NCBI RefSeq assembly: GCF_005938225.1 | Contig: NZ_VCPC01000003.1 | Location: 620,001 to 684,000, forward strand | Direction of reading: 5' to 3' | Source: Arenibacterium halophilum | Lineage (GTDB): Bacteria > Pseudomonadota > Alphaproteobacteria > Rhodobacterales > Rhodobacteraceae | DNA length: 64,000 bases | In this document: piece after piece, positions 37,017-44,910 of the stretch | How positions within the stretch are numbered: the stretch's first letter is position 1 | Layout of the letters: each line of letters starts with the position of its first letter | The notes under the pieces: generated by a model | What the model saw: only the letters and a program-made list of their open reading frames with translations | Database searches by the model: none | Told to the model about the DNA's origin: nothing | Position numbers and translations under genes: made by a program

Positions 37017-39451
37017 TCCGCAGCCTCCAGGGTAAGATCGGCAAGCGGCTGCCAGGCGGGCCGCTCGGACGGGCGGGCGTGTTCGGCCCAGGGGTCGGTG
37101 CGATAGACCGATTGCGAGATCTCGAACCGGTCGACCAGCGCGCGGCGGGCGGCGGCATCGGCGATCTGGTCAACCACCCAGTCCAGCCCCACCTTGGCGA
37201 CCCATTTATAGGGCCGGTCCAGGTAACGCGCGTGTTCGCGGTAGAGCTGGACAAAGGCGGTGGTGTATTCCACGGCCTCGTCCTCGGTCGCGACCTTGGC
37301 AAGGGGTTCGGTCTCCTTCACCTCCATCCCCGCCGCTCCCGCGACGCTGATTTCAAAGCCAGAGTCGACGCAGATGATGCCGACATCCTTGCAGGTCGCC
37401 TCGGCGCAGTTGCGCGGGCAGCCCGACACGCCCAGCTTTACCTTGTGCGGCGTCCACGACCCCCAGAGGATTTTCTCCAGCCGGATGCCCAGCCCCGTGG
37501 AATCCTGCGTGCCAAAGCGGCAGAATTGGCTGCCGACACAGGTTTTCACGGTGCGCAGCCCTTTGGAATAGGCATGCCCCGACACCAGCCCGGCGTCGTT
37601 CAGATCGGCCCACATGGCGGGCAGATCGTCCTTTGACACGCCCAGCAGGTCGATGCGCTGGCCGCCCGTCACCTTGACCATCGGCACGTTGTACTTGTCG
37701 GCGGCATCGGCGATGGCGCGCAGCTCGTCCGGAGTCGTCACCCCGCCCCACATGCGCGGCACGACGGAATAGGTGCCGTCCTTCTGGATGTTGGCGTGGT
37801 TCCTTTCGTTGACGAACCGCGACTGGCGGTCGTCCTTGTAATCCAGTGGCCAGTCGGCCAGCAGGTAGAAGTTGATCGCAGGGCGGCAGACGTGGCAGCC
37901 GTTGCGCGTGGACCAGCCCAGCTCCTGCCAGACGGCCTCCTGGCTTTTCAGTTCCTGCGACTTGATCAGGCGGCGCACGTCCTCGTGGGTCAGGTCGGTA
38001 CAGCCGCAGATGCCCTTGGCCGCAGGGATCACGAAATCATCGCCCAACGTCACCGCCAGCACCTGTTCGACCAGCCCGGTGCAGGTTCCGCAGGACGCGC
38101 TGGCCTTGGTGGTGGCGCGGATGTCGTCCAGCGTGGTTGCGCCGCCTGCGATGGCCTGCGTGATGGTGCCCTTGCATACGCCGTTACAGCCGCAAATCTC
38201 CGCCTCAGGCGGCAATGCTGCAACGGCCGCCATAGGGTCCACCGGGGCACCCCCCTGGAAGGCGGGCCCGAAGATCAGCGTTTCGCGCATCTCGGAAATG
38301 TCGGTGCCGTCCTTGATCAGCCCGAAGAACCAGTTGCCGTCGGCGGTGTCGCCGTACATCACCGCGCCGATCAGCCGGTCGCCTTCGATCACCAGCCGCT
38401 TGTAGATGCCCCGGCCCGGATCGCGGAACACGATATCCTCGCGGGTGTCGCCCTCGGCAAAGTCCCCCGCGCTGAACAGGTCGCAGCCGGTGACCTTCAG
38501 CTTGGTCGACAGCTCTTTCATGGCGAATGTCGCCTCGGCCCCGGTCAGCGTGGCGGCCAGCACCTTGGCCTGATCATATAGCGGCGCGACAAGGCCGAAG
38601 AGGTTGCCGTTGAATTCGACGCATTCGCCCACGGCGAACACGTTGGGGTCGCTGGTGCGCATCTGCGCGTCGACCTTGATCGCGCGGCCACAGTCCAGCC
38701 CGCTGTCCTGTGCCAGCGCGACGGCGGGGCGGATGCCCACCGCCATCACCACGATGTCGCAGGGCAGTTCGGTGCCATCGGCCAGATTGACCTGCTGCGC
38801 GCGGCCTTCGCCGACGATCTCTTTGGTCGAGGCCTCGAGCAGGACGGTGATGCCGCGCCGCTCCAGATCCTTCTTCAGCAGGTAGCCGGCGGCCGGGTCC
38901 AGCTGACGTTCCATCAGGTGGCTGGCGATGTGCAGCACCGTCACCTCCATCCCGCGCATCCGCAGCGCGGCGGCGGCCTCGAGCCCCAGAAGCCCGCCGC
39001 CGATCACCACGGCGCGCCCACCGGGGGTGCCGCTGGCATTGGTCATGGCGGTTGTGTCTTCCAGATCGCGGAAGGCAACGACGCCGGGCAGGTCGTGCCC
39101 CGGAACCGGGACGATGAAGGCCGAAGATCCGGTGCCGAAGATCAGCTGGTCATAGGGCACCTCGCCGTTTTCACCGACCACCACCTTGCGGTCGCGATCC
39201 ACCCGCAGCACCTTTTCGCCAAACCGGCAGGTGACGCCGTGCGCCGCGTACCAATCGGCGTCATGGGTCACGATTTCCTCGTAACTCTTTTCGCCCGACA
39301 GCACGGGCGACAGCATGATGCGGTTGTAGTTGCCGCGCGGCTCGGCGTTGAACAGGGTGATGTCAAAGCCGTCGGCGTCCGCCTCCAGCAGGTGTTCCAG
39401 CGCCCGGCCCGAGGCCATTCCGGCGCCAATGATGACAAGCTTGCGTTTCAT
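37013..39451 (-). CDS. nirB: NADH-dependent nitrite reductase large subunit NirB
   Basis: 812 residues. Order of parts: FAD/NAD domain (VIIGAGMASGRALEHLLEAD at the start, VIGGGLLGLEAAAALRMRG near 150), BFD-like [2Fe-2S] segment (CGCNGVCKGTI and CGTCTGL near 425-470), a second Cys-rich segment (CGCTDLTHEDVRRLI, CHVCRPAINFY), then the siroheme/[4Fe-4S] domain (TCVGSQFCRFGTQDS near 640 and GVSGCPRNCAEATCKD near 685). It reduces nitrite to ammonium with NADH. It starts 10 bases after the GAF gene. Confidence 0.95.
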   Translation of the reverse strand: MKRKLVIIGAGMASGRALEHLLEADADGFDITLFNAEPRGNYNRIMLSPVLSGEKSYEEIVTHDADWYAAHGVTCRFGEKVLRVDRDRKVVVGENGEVPYDQLIFGTGSSAFIVPVPGHDLPGVVAFRDLEDTTAMTNASGTPGGRAVVIGGGLLGLEAAAALRMRGMEVTVLHIASHLMERQLDPAAGYLLKKDLERRGITVLLEASTKEIVGEGRAQQVNLADGTELPCDIVVMAVGIRPAVALAQDSGLDCGRAIKVDAQMRTSDPNVFAVGECVEFNGNLFGLVAPLYDQAKVLAATLTGAEATFAMKELSTKLKVTGCDLFSAGDFAEGDTREDIVFRDPGRGIYKRLVIEGDRLIGAVMYGDTADGNWFFGLIKDGTDISEMRETLIFGPAFQGGAPVDPMAAVAALPPEAEICGCNGVCKGTITQAIAGGATTLDDIRATTKASASCGTCTGLVEQVLAVTLGDDFVIPAAKGICGCTDLTHEDVRRLIKSQELKSQEAVWQELGWSTRNGCHVCRPAINFYLLADWPLDYKDDRQSRFVNERNHANIQKDGTYSVVPRMWGGVTTPDELRAIADAADKYNVPMVKVTGGQRIDLLGVSKDDLPAMWADLNDAGLVSGHAYSKGLRTVKTCVGSQFCRFGTQDSTGLGIRLEKILWGSWTPHKVKLGVSGCPRNCAEATCKDVGIICVDSGFEISVAGAAGMEVKETEPLAKVATEDEAVEYTTAFVQLYREHARYLDRPYKWVAKVGLDWVVDQIADAAARRALVDRFEISQSVYRTDPWAEHARPSERPAWQPLADLTLEAAE

Positions 39452-39461
39452 GGGCGTATCC

Positions 39462-40397
39462 TCAGCAATACCAGGCGACGATGTGCGAAAGGTGGCCGTT
39501 CAAATGGACGGGCAGGGCGACAATGGAATCGTACCCGGCGACCAGACCGGGGCCGCCGCGTTCGGCCAGCGGCAGGCCGGTGCCAAGAACGCGCCCGATG
39601 TGGCCCTGCCAGGCGGCGGCCTTGCGCGGGTTGTCTTCGTCCCACAACCGGCCTTCGCGCGCGCAGATCCCGTCGATCAGCTCGGCCCCGCCGGTCTTGC
39701 CCACGCGGGCGGGCCGGGCATCCCAGATTTCAAAGCGTCGCGCGATGGGCGTGCCCCGCGCCGACAGCAGCGTCAGCACGCAGGTTTCGCCCGAGGGCGA
39801 GGGCACAGGCAGCCCCAGCCCCGTGGTCAGCCCGGCCTTGCCCGCGCTGTCGGCCCGGATAAAACGATAGCCCGAGCCAAGGTCGCGCATCAGGATCGGC
39901 GTAAGCGAGGCCCAGACCGCCCCGGGCAACCCCTGACCGCGCGGAAAATGCGTGTGCTGGCTGATCCATTCGAAATGCTTGGCGGCGCCGTAATAGCCAT
40001 CGTCCAGCATCAGCAGATCGTCGCTCTCGCGCCAGATCTCGATGGCGCCGGTGCGGTTGTCGTCATCACCGCACAGCACCACCAGAACCGCCTTCAACTC
40101 GTCGAGGTCAAAGACCGGAATGGCGACGGCGCTGGTCAGCCCGGCCTCAGCGGCGGCTTCGATCCGCTTGAAGTATGACCCGTCAAAGCCTTTCAGCACC
40201 ACGGGGCGCTGATCGGCCCAGGCCTTGCCCGGCAGGCCCTCGCCCTTGGCGAAACTGGCGTGGCGCGAGGCTTCGGCGAAGGCGTCAAGCGTGCCGTAAT
40301 CGCCTTCGGCCAGCACAAGGCGTCCATCCCTGGGGACCCAGACTTCGGACACCTGGATGAAGGTCTTGACCGGGGTATCGACTGCAACGTCCATCAT
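39462..40397 (-). CDS. Tandem GAF-domain protein, stand-alone
   Basis: 311 residues with two similar GAF-like halves: KGEGLPGKAWADQRPVVLKG then EAGLTSAVAIPVF (about 50-105), and RGQGLPGAVWASLTPILMRD then KAGLTTGLGLPVP (about 165-220). A third, weaker segment is at the C-terminus (GGPGLVAGYDSIVALPVHLN). There is no DNA-binding, kinase or cyclase output domain. The protein ends in WYC. It overlaps nrtCD by ATGA and is followed by nirB, so it is an integral member of the nitrate operon. A ligand or redox sensor acting on transport or reduction is possible; nothing in the sequence shows its partner. Confidence 0.82.
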   Translation of the reverse strand: MMDVAVDTPVKTFIQVSEVWVPRDGRLVLAEGDYGTLDAFAEASRHASFAKGEGLPGKAWADQRPVVLKGFDGSYFKRIEAAAEAGLTSAVAIPVFDLDELKAVLVVLCGDDDNRTGAIEIWRESDDLLMLDDGYYGAAKHFEWISQHTHFPRGQGLPGAVWASLTPILMRDLGSGYRFIRADSAGKAGLTTGLGLPVPSPSGETCVLTLLSARGTPIARRFEIWDARPARVGKTGGAELIDGICAREGRLWDEDNPRKAAAWQGHIGRVLGTGLPLAERGGPGLVAGYDSIVALPVHLNGHLSHIVAWYC

Positions 40398-42097
40398 GCG
40401 GCTTCCTTCTTGGCGGGGGTTTCGGTGGGGCTGGTCGCGCTCTTGGGGGTGGCGCCGTGTTCGTATTCGGCAAGGAAGTTCAGAACCTGCTCGCGGTAGA
40501 GGTAGTAATCGGGGTGCTCCAGCAATGCCTTGCGGGTGCGCGGGCGGGGCAGATCGACATCCAGCACGCGCCCGATGGTGGCCTGCGGGCCGTTCGTCAT
40601 CATGACCACGCGGTCGGCCAGAAGGATCGCCTCGTCCACGTCATGGGTGACGCAGATGGCGGTCACCTTGGTGCGCGACCAGACCTCCATCAGCACCTCT
40701 TGCAGTTCCCAGCGGGTCAGGCTGTCGAGCATCCCGAAGGGTTCATCCAGCAGCAGCAGCTTGGGCGAGAGTGCGAAGGCGCGGGCAATGCCGACACGCT
40801 GGCGCATCCCGTTCGACATGTCGGCGGCGCCGCGATCCATCGCATCGCCAAGGCCGACGCGTTCAAGGTAGTATTCCACCACCTCCTGCCGCTCGGCCTG
40901 GCTGGCGCGGGGATAGACTTTGTCGACCCCGATGGCGACGTTTTCGCGCGCGGTCAGCCAAGGGAACAGGTTGGGCGACTGGAACACAACAGCGCGTTCC
41001 GGGTCGGCGCCTTCGACGTGGCGGCCATCCAGCTTGATCGCGCCCTTGGAAATGTCGTTCAGCCCGGCGGCCATGGTCAGCACCGTGGATTTGCCGCAAC
41101 CCGAATGCCCGATGAGCGAGATGAATTCGCCGCGATTGACCTTGAGGTTGAAGTCCTCGACGACCGTAAGCGGCCCCTTGGGCGTGGGGTAGACCTTGTG
41201 CAGCTGGCTGAAGTCGAGGAATCGATCTTCGATCAGCCCGTCCTGCGCCTGGGCCACGGCGGTGGGCAGACCGTGGATCGGGGTCACATCGGGCAGGGCA
41301 CGGGTGCCTTCGACACGCGCCTCGATCCCGATGTCCATCAGGTATGTCGTGACCTCGGCGCGCAGGCGTTTGAACGCCTCGTTGTGGTTCATCGCGCTGC
41401 GATCGCGGGGGCGGGGCAAGGCGACGGGAAATTCGCGGCCCATCCGGCCATCGGGTGTCAGCGCGATGATGCGGTCGGCCAGCAGGATCGCCTCGTCCAC
41501 GTCGTTGGTGATCAGCACGCAGGTCTGTTTCTCGCGCGCCCAGATCGCTTCGATCTCGTCCGCGAGGTTGGCGCGGGTCAGCGCATCCAGCGCCGACAGC
41601 GGTTCGTCCAGCAGCAGCATTTCCGGCGTCATCGCAAGCGCACGCGCCACGTTGACCCGCTGGCGCATCCCGCCCGACAGTTCCGCCGGGCGGCGGTTGG
41701 CGGCATGGGCCAGGCCGACCATCTTGACGTAGGTATCGACCTTGGCGGCGCGTTCGGCGGCGGGCATCTTCGGGAACACCGTATCGACCGCCAGCGCCAC
41801 GTTGCCGTTCACCGTGAGCCAGGGCATCAGCGAGTAGTTCTGAAAGATCACGCCGCGCTCGGGCCCGGGGCCGGTGATCGGCTTGCCCTTGAAGGTGACG
41901 CTGCCCTTGGTGGGCTGTTCCAGCCCAGCCATCAGGTTGATCAGCGTCGTCTTGCCGGTGCCGGAGAAACCCAGAAGGACCAGGAATTCGCCCTCCTGCA
42001 CCGAGAGATCGATGTTTTTCAGGACGGGGTTGGCGTGGGTGCCTTCGCCGAAGGTCTTGGACACGCCGTTGAAATCGAGAATGCTCATGACGGTCAC
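40394..42097 (-). CDS. Nitrate ABC importer ATP-binding protein, two NBDs fused (NrtC-NrtD type)
   Basis: 567 residues holding two complete nucleotide-binding domains. NBD1 (about 5-260): Walker A GFSGTGKTT, signature LSGGMRQRVNVARAL, Walker B LLLDEPLSALD, switch segment LITNDVDEA with Asn in place of His. NBD2 (about 295-545): Walker A GHSGCGKST, signature MSNGMRQRVGIARAF, Walker B LLLDEPFGMLD, switch THDVDEA. The pair thus has one consensus and one altered switch. It energises nitrate import with NrtA and NrtB. Start is GTG at 42097 overlapping the nrtB stop (GTGA); ATG at 42088 is an alternative. Confidence 0.92.
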   Translation of the reverse strand: MTVMSILDFNGVSKTFGEGTHANPVLKNIDLSVQEGEFLVLLGFSGTGKTTLINLMAGLEQPTKGSVTFKGKPITGPGPERGVIFQNYSLMPWLTVNGNVALAVDTVFPKMPAAERAAKVDTYVKMVGLAHAANRRPAELSGGMRQRVNVARALAMTPEMLLLDEPLSALDALTRANLADEIEAIWAREKQTCVLITNDVDEAILLADRIIALTPDGRMGREFPVALPRPRDRSAMNHNEAFKRLRAEVTTYLMDIGIEARVEGTRALPDVTPIHGLPTAVAQAQDGLIEDRFLDFSQLHKVYPTPKGPLTVVEDFNLKVNRGEFISLIGHSGCGKSTVLTMAAGLNDISKGAIKLDGRHVEGADPERAVVFQSPNLFPWLTARENVAIGVDKVYPRASQAERQEVVEYYLERVGLGDAMDRGAADMSNGMRQRVGIARAFALSPKLLLLDEPFGMLDSLTRWELQEVLMEVWSRTKVTAICVTHDVDEAILLADRVVMMTNGPQATIGRVLDVDLPRPRTRKALLEHPDYYLYREQVLNFLAEYEHGATPKSATSPTETPAKKEAA

Positions 42098-43167
42098 CGG
42101 TTGTTGGTAAATGTGAACAGGGATTGCAGCGCGAACATCACCCGGTCGAGAAGGAAGCCGATGATGCCGATGGTGAAGACGGCCACCATGATGCGCGCGA
42201 GGCTGCTGGAGGAGCCGTTCTGGAATTCATCCCAGACGAATTTCCCGAGCCCGGGGTTCTGGGCCAGCATCTCGGCCGCGATCAGAACCATCCAGCCCAC
42301 GCCCAGCGAGAGGCGCAGCCCGGTGAAGATCAGCGGCAGGGCCGAGGGCAACACGAGGCGGGTAATTTTTGTCCAGGTGGTCATCTTGAGCACCTTCGAG
42401 ACGTTGACCAGATCCTTGTCGATCGAGGCGACGCCAAGGGCAGTGTTGATCAGCGTCGGCCAGAGCGAACAGAGCGTGACGGTGATGGCCGAGACAAGGA
42501 ACGACTTGGCGAACAGCCCGTCGTTGGTGGTGTAGACGGCGGCGACGACCATGGTGACGATGGGCAGCCAGGCCAGCGGCGAGACCGGCTTGAAGATCTG
42601 GATCAGCGGGTTCAGCGCCGCATTCGCGGTGGGTGACAGGCCGGCGGCGATGCCCAGCGGGATCGCGACGACCGAGGCCAGCAGGAAACCGAAGAAGACC
42701 GTCAGGATCGAGGTGCCGATCTGCTGGTAATAGGAAGGCGCGCCGGTGAAGGGGATGTCTTTCACGCGCTCGGGCTGGCCCCGGTCGATGAAACGCTGGT
42801 TGCGGGCGTCGACGCGGGCGTAGTGGTCAGCGCGCTGTTCGGCCTTCTGCGCGGCGTCCTGGTGCAAGGTAACTGCTTCGTTCCAAACCTGCACCGGGCC
42901 GGGGATCGCGCCCAGCGAGGTTTGCACCTGCGGGGCCAGCACGCCCCAGAGCGCGAGGAAGCAGAGGATGGCCAGCATGGGCACCCCGGCGAGGCGCCAG
43001 AGGTCGCGCATCTGGGCGCGGGGGTTGTCGCCGGCGGCCGCGCGCAGGATCGGCGTGATCCAGGCCAGGCCAAGCACTTGGAACCATTTGTCGGCGGCGT
43101 TGATGCGGGTGAACCGGCGCGCGCGGCGGGCGTCGGCGTCGAGGCTGGTCGGGTCGATGGCGGTCAT
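42094..43167 (-). CDS. nrtB: Nitrate ABC importer permease NrtB
   Basis: 357 residues, about 80 longer at the N-terminus than many NrtB. About six membrane helices follow residue 70. An insert near 110-155 rich in charged residues precedes TM2. The EAA loop is seen as SIDKDLVNVSKVLKMTTWTK followed by ITRLVLPSALPLIFTGLRLS near residue 265. It forms the membrane channel for NrtA-delivered nitrate. It is separated from nrtA by a 111-bp gap holding a large stem-loop. Confidence 0.92.
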   Translation of the reverse strand: MTAIDPTSLDADARRARRFTRINAADKWFQVLGLAWITPILRAAAGDNPRAQMRDLWRLAGVPMLAILCFLALWGVLAPQVQTSLGAIPGPVQVWNEAVTLHQDAAQKAEQRADHYARVDARNQRFIDRGQPERVKDIPFTGAPSYYQQIGTSILTVFFGFLLASVVAIPLGIAAGLSPTANAALNPLIQIFKPVSPLAWLPIVTMVVAAVYTTNDGLFAKSFLVSAITVTLCSLWPTLINTALGVASIDKDLVNVSKVLKMTTWTKITRLVLPSALPLIFTGLRLSLGVGWMVLIAAEMLAQNPGLGKFVWDEFQNGSSSSLARIMVAVFTIGIIGFLLDRVMFALQSLFTFTNNR

Positions 43168-43206
43168 GTCCGGGTGTCCTTGGTGCGGGCGGTCGGGCGG
43201 AGGGGG

Positions 43207-43259
43207 GGGACGGCGAGCGCCGCTCGCTCCTGACGGAGCATCGCCCCGCCCGCCGTCCC
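43207..43259 (-). repeat. Large stem-loop between nrtA and nrtB
   Basis: GGGACGGCG (43207-43215) pairs with CGCCGTCCC (43251-43259), and inside it GCTCC-TGAC-GGAGC (43226-43239) forms a second perfect hairpin. There is no T tract, so it is read as an mRNA-stabilising or partial-termination element keeping binding-protein output above that of the permease. Confidence 0.65.
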
Positions 43260-43278
43260 GTAGGGTGGTGTGCCGGGA

Positions 43279-44646
43279 TCAGCCCTGCACTTCGTTGCCG
43301 ACGACTTTCTGGTCGCCCTTCAGGCCGATCGGAAGGCTGTCGAGGTAGGCGTTGGGCGCCGTCGCATCGAAGGGGATCGCGTCGATGATGTCATCGGCCG
43401 GGGTCGGTGCCTTGTAGCCGGTGCTGTCCCAGGGGAAATCGGCCTCGTCGGCCAGACCTTCGTCGACCAGCAGGCGCGCGGCCTCGAGGTAAATCTCGGG
43501 CTTGTAGACCGATTTCGCCACTTCGTCGTACCAGCTGTCGGGCTTGGCCTCGGCGATCTGGCCCCAGCGGCGCATCTGGGTCAGGTACCAGACGGCGTCC
43601 GAATAGAACGGGTAGGTCGCGTTGTAGCGGAAGAATACGTTGAAATCGGGCACCTCGCGGGTGTCGCCCTTTTCGTATTCGAAGGTGCCGGTCATAGAGT
43701 TGGCGATCACCTCGGCGTCGGCGCCCACGTATTCAGGACGCGACAGGATTTCGACCGCCTCCTCGCGGTTGGCGTTGTCGTTTTCGTCCAGCCACATGGC
43801 CGCGCGGATCAGCGCCTTGGTCACGGCGAGCGTGGTGTTTGGGTTCTGCTCGGTAAATTCCGCCGTCATCCCGAAGACTTTCTCGGGGTTGTTCTTCCAG
43901 ATTTCGAAATCGGTGATCACCGGCACGCCGATGCCCTTGAACACGGCTTGCTGGTTCCACGGCTCGCCCACGCAGTAGCCGTTGATGGTGCCGGCCTCGA
44001 GCGTTGCGGGCATCTGCGGCGGCGGGGTCACCGACAGGAACACATCGGCGCCGATCTGGCCGGTCACGTTTTCGGGGCTGTAGTAGCCGGGGTTGATGCC
44101 GCCGGCAGCCAGCCAGTAGCGCAACTCGTAATTGTGCGTGGACACGGGGAACACCATGCCCATGTTGAACGGCTTGCCGGCGCTGCGGAAGCTGTCGATC
44201 ACAGGCACCAGCGCGCTGGCCGAGATCGGGTGCTGCGGGCGGCCATCGTCCATCATGGTCAGGTTGGGTTTCATCATCTCCCAGACCTCGTTCGATACGG
44301 TGATGCCGTTGCCATTCAGATCCATCGAGAAGGGGGTGACGATATGCGCCTCGGTGCCATACCCGATGGTGGCGGCCAGCGGCTGTCCGGCCAGCATGTG
44401 CGCCCCGTCCAGCGTGCCGGAAATCACGCCATCCAGCAGCACCTTCCAGTTGGCCTGTGCCTCGAGCGTGACGAACAGGCCTTCGTCATCAAAGAACCCC
44501 TGTTCATAGGCCACGGCCAGCGGGGCCATATCGGTCAGCTTGATGAAGCCGAAGGTCAGTTCGTCCTTTTCCAGGTCCAGCATCTCGGCCGACAGCGGCC
44601 CGGCCAGGGCGGTGGAGGCAGCGAGGGTGGCAAGTATCTTTTTCAT
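43279..44646 (-). CDS. nrtA: Nitrate ABC importer substrate-binding protein NrtA
   Basis: 455 residues. A signal peptide ([20 protein letters not shown]) precedes a mature NrtA/CmpA-type domain: [58 protein letters not shown] near 230-250. Members bind nitrate, nitrite or bicarbonate in the periplasm; the operon fixes nitrate/nitrite as the ligand. The ATG at 44646 is chosen because it begins the signal peptide; upstream sequence is the attenuator leader. NasS, encoded just before, is its cytoplasmic paralogue. Confidence 0.94.
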   Translation of the reverse strand: MKKILATLAASTALAGPLSAEMLDLEKDELTFGFIKLTDMAPLAVAYEQGFFDDEGLFVTLEAQANWKVLLDGVISGTLDGAHMLAGQPLAATIGYGTEAHIVTPFSMDLNGNGITVSNEVWEMMKPNLTMMDDGRPQHPISASALVPVIDSFRSAGKPFNMGMVFPVSTHNYELRYWLAAGGINPGYYSPENVTGQIGADVFLSVTPPPQMPATLEAGTINGYCVGEPWNQQAVFKGIGVPVITDFEIWKNNPEKVFGMTAEFTEQNPNTTLAVTKALIRAAMWLDENDNANREEAVEILSRPEYVGADAEVIANSMTGTFEYEKGDTREVPDFNVFFRYNATYPFYSDAVWYLTQMRRWGQIAEAKPDSWYDEVAKSVYKPEIYLEAARLLVDEGLADEADFPWDSTGYKAPTPADDIIDAIPFDATAPNAYLDSLPIGLKGDQKVVGNEVQG

Positions 44647-44691
44647 GTGTCGTCTCTCATCCGGGCCCAGGGGCTTTGTGACCTGGGCGAC

Positions 44692-44743
44692 AAAAAAACA
44701 GCCGCTGACAATCCCTGCGGAGGACGCAGAGTGTCGAGCGGCT
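44692..44743 (-). terminator. Attenuator terminator in the nrtA leader
   Basis: On the minus strand AGCCGCT-C-GACA pairs with TGTC-AGCGGCT around an inner hairpin CTGCG...CGCAG, followed directly by G and seven T (44692-44698). It is an intrinsic terminator 46 bases before nrtA. Its 5' arm contains the 3' side of hairpin P2, so terminator and P2 exclude each other. Confidence 0.88.
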
Positions 44744-44803
44744 TTGCTCATCGAACCCAGTCATTGGGAGAAATCGGTGTTCTGGGCGCCATTGCCTTGA
44801 ACA
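44736..44803 (-). ncRNA. ANTAR (NasT) target: two-hairpin antiterminator RNA
   Basis: P1 (44778-44803): TGTTC/GAACA outer stem, AA/CA internal loop, GGC/GCC inner stem, hexaloop AATGGC. P2 (44736-44749): GAGC/GCTC stem, hexaloop AAAGCC. Both loops have A at position 1 and G at position 4, the known ANTAR recognition rule. P2 overlaps the 5' arm of the terminator. The ANTAR protein NasT is encoded immediately upstream. Expected logic: free NasT stabilises P1-P2 and lets transcription pass; NasS without nitrate sequesters NasT. Confidence 0.82.
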
Positions 44804-44810
44804 GTTTCTG

Positions 44811-44838
44811 TTTACCGAACGCTGCTGGGCGGCGTCAA
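44811..44838 (-). promoter_or_regulatory. Candidate promoter of the nrtA leader
   Basis: TTGACG (44833-44838) and GGTAAA (44811-44816) are 16 bases apart on the minus strand. This would start transcription close to 44804, directly before hairpin P1. The -10 match is weak (3/6), so this is tentative. Confidence 0.35.
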
Positions 44839-44910
44839 AGAAAAGTCATCTTTTGGGGGGTGGTTTTGCCGCAATGCGGCGTGCCGTGCGCTGCGTTGCC
44901 GAAAATGTGG

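Noticed and set aside
42094-42097. Frameshift suspected at the GTGA overlap of nrtB and the nitrate ATPase gene
   Set aside because: Overlapping stop/start codons occur throughout this operon, and both proteins are complete.
44756-44768. Hairpin CCCA-ATGAC-TGGG as the second ANTAR hairpin
   Set aside because: Its loop has five bases when the CCCA/TGGG stem forms, it does not overlap the terminator, and the nearby GAGC-AAAGCC-GCTC hairpin fits the hexaloop rule and overlaps the terminator arm.
44871-44885. Sigma-54-like GGCACG...TTGC upstream of the nrtA leader
   Set aside because: The GG and GC doublets are 11 bases apart rather than the strict 10, so a functional -24/-12 promoter is unlikely.
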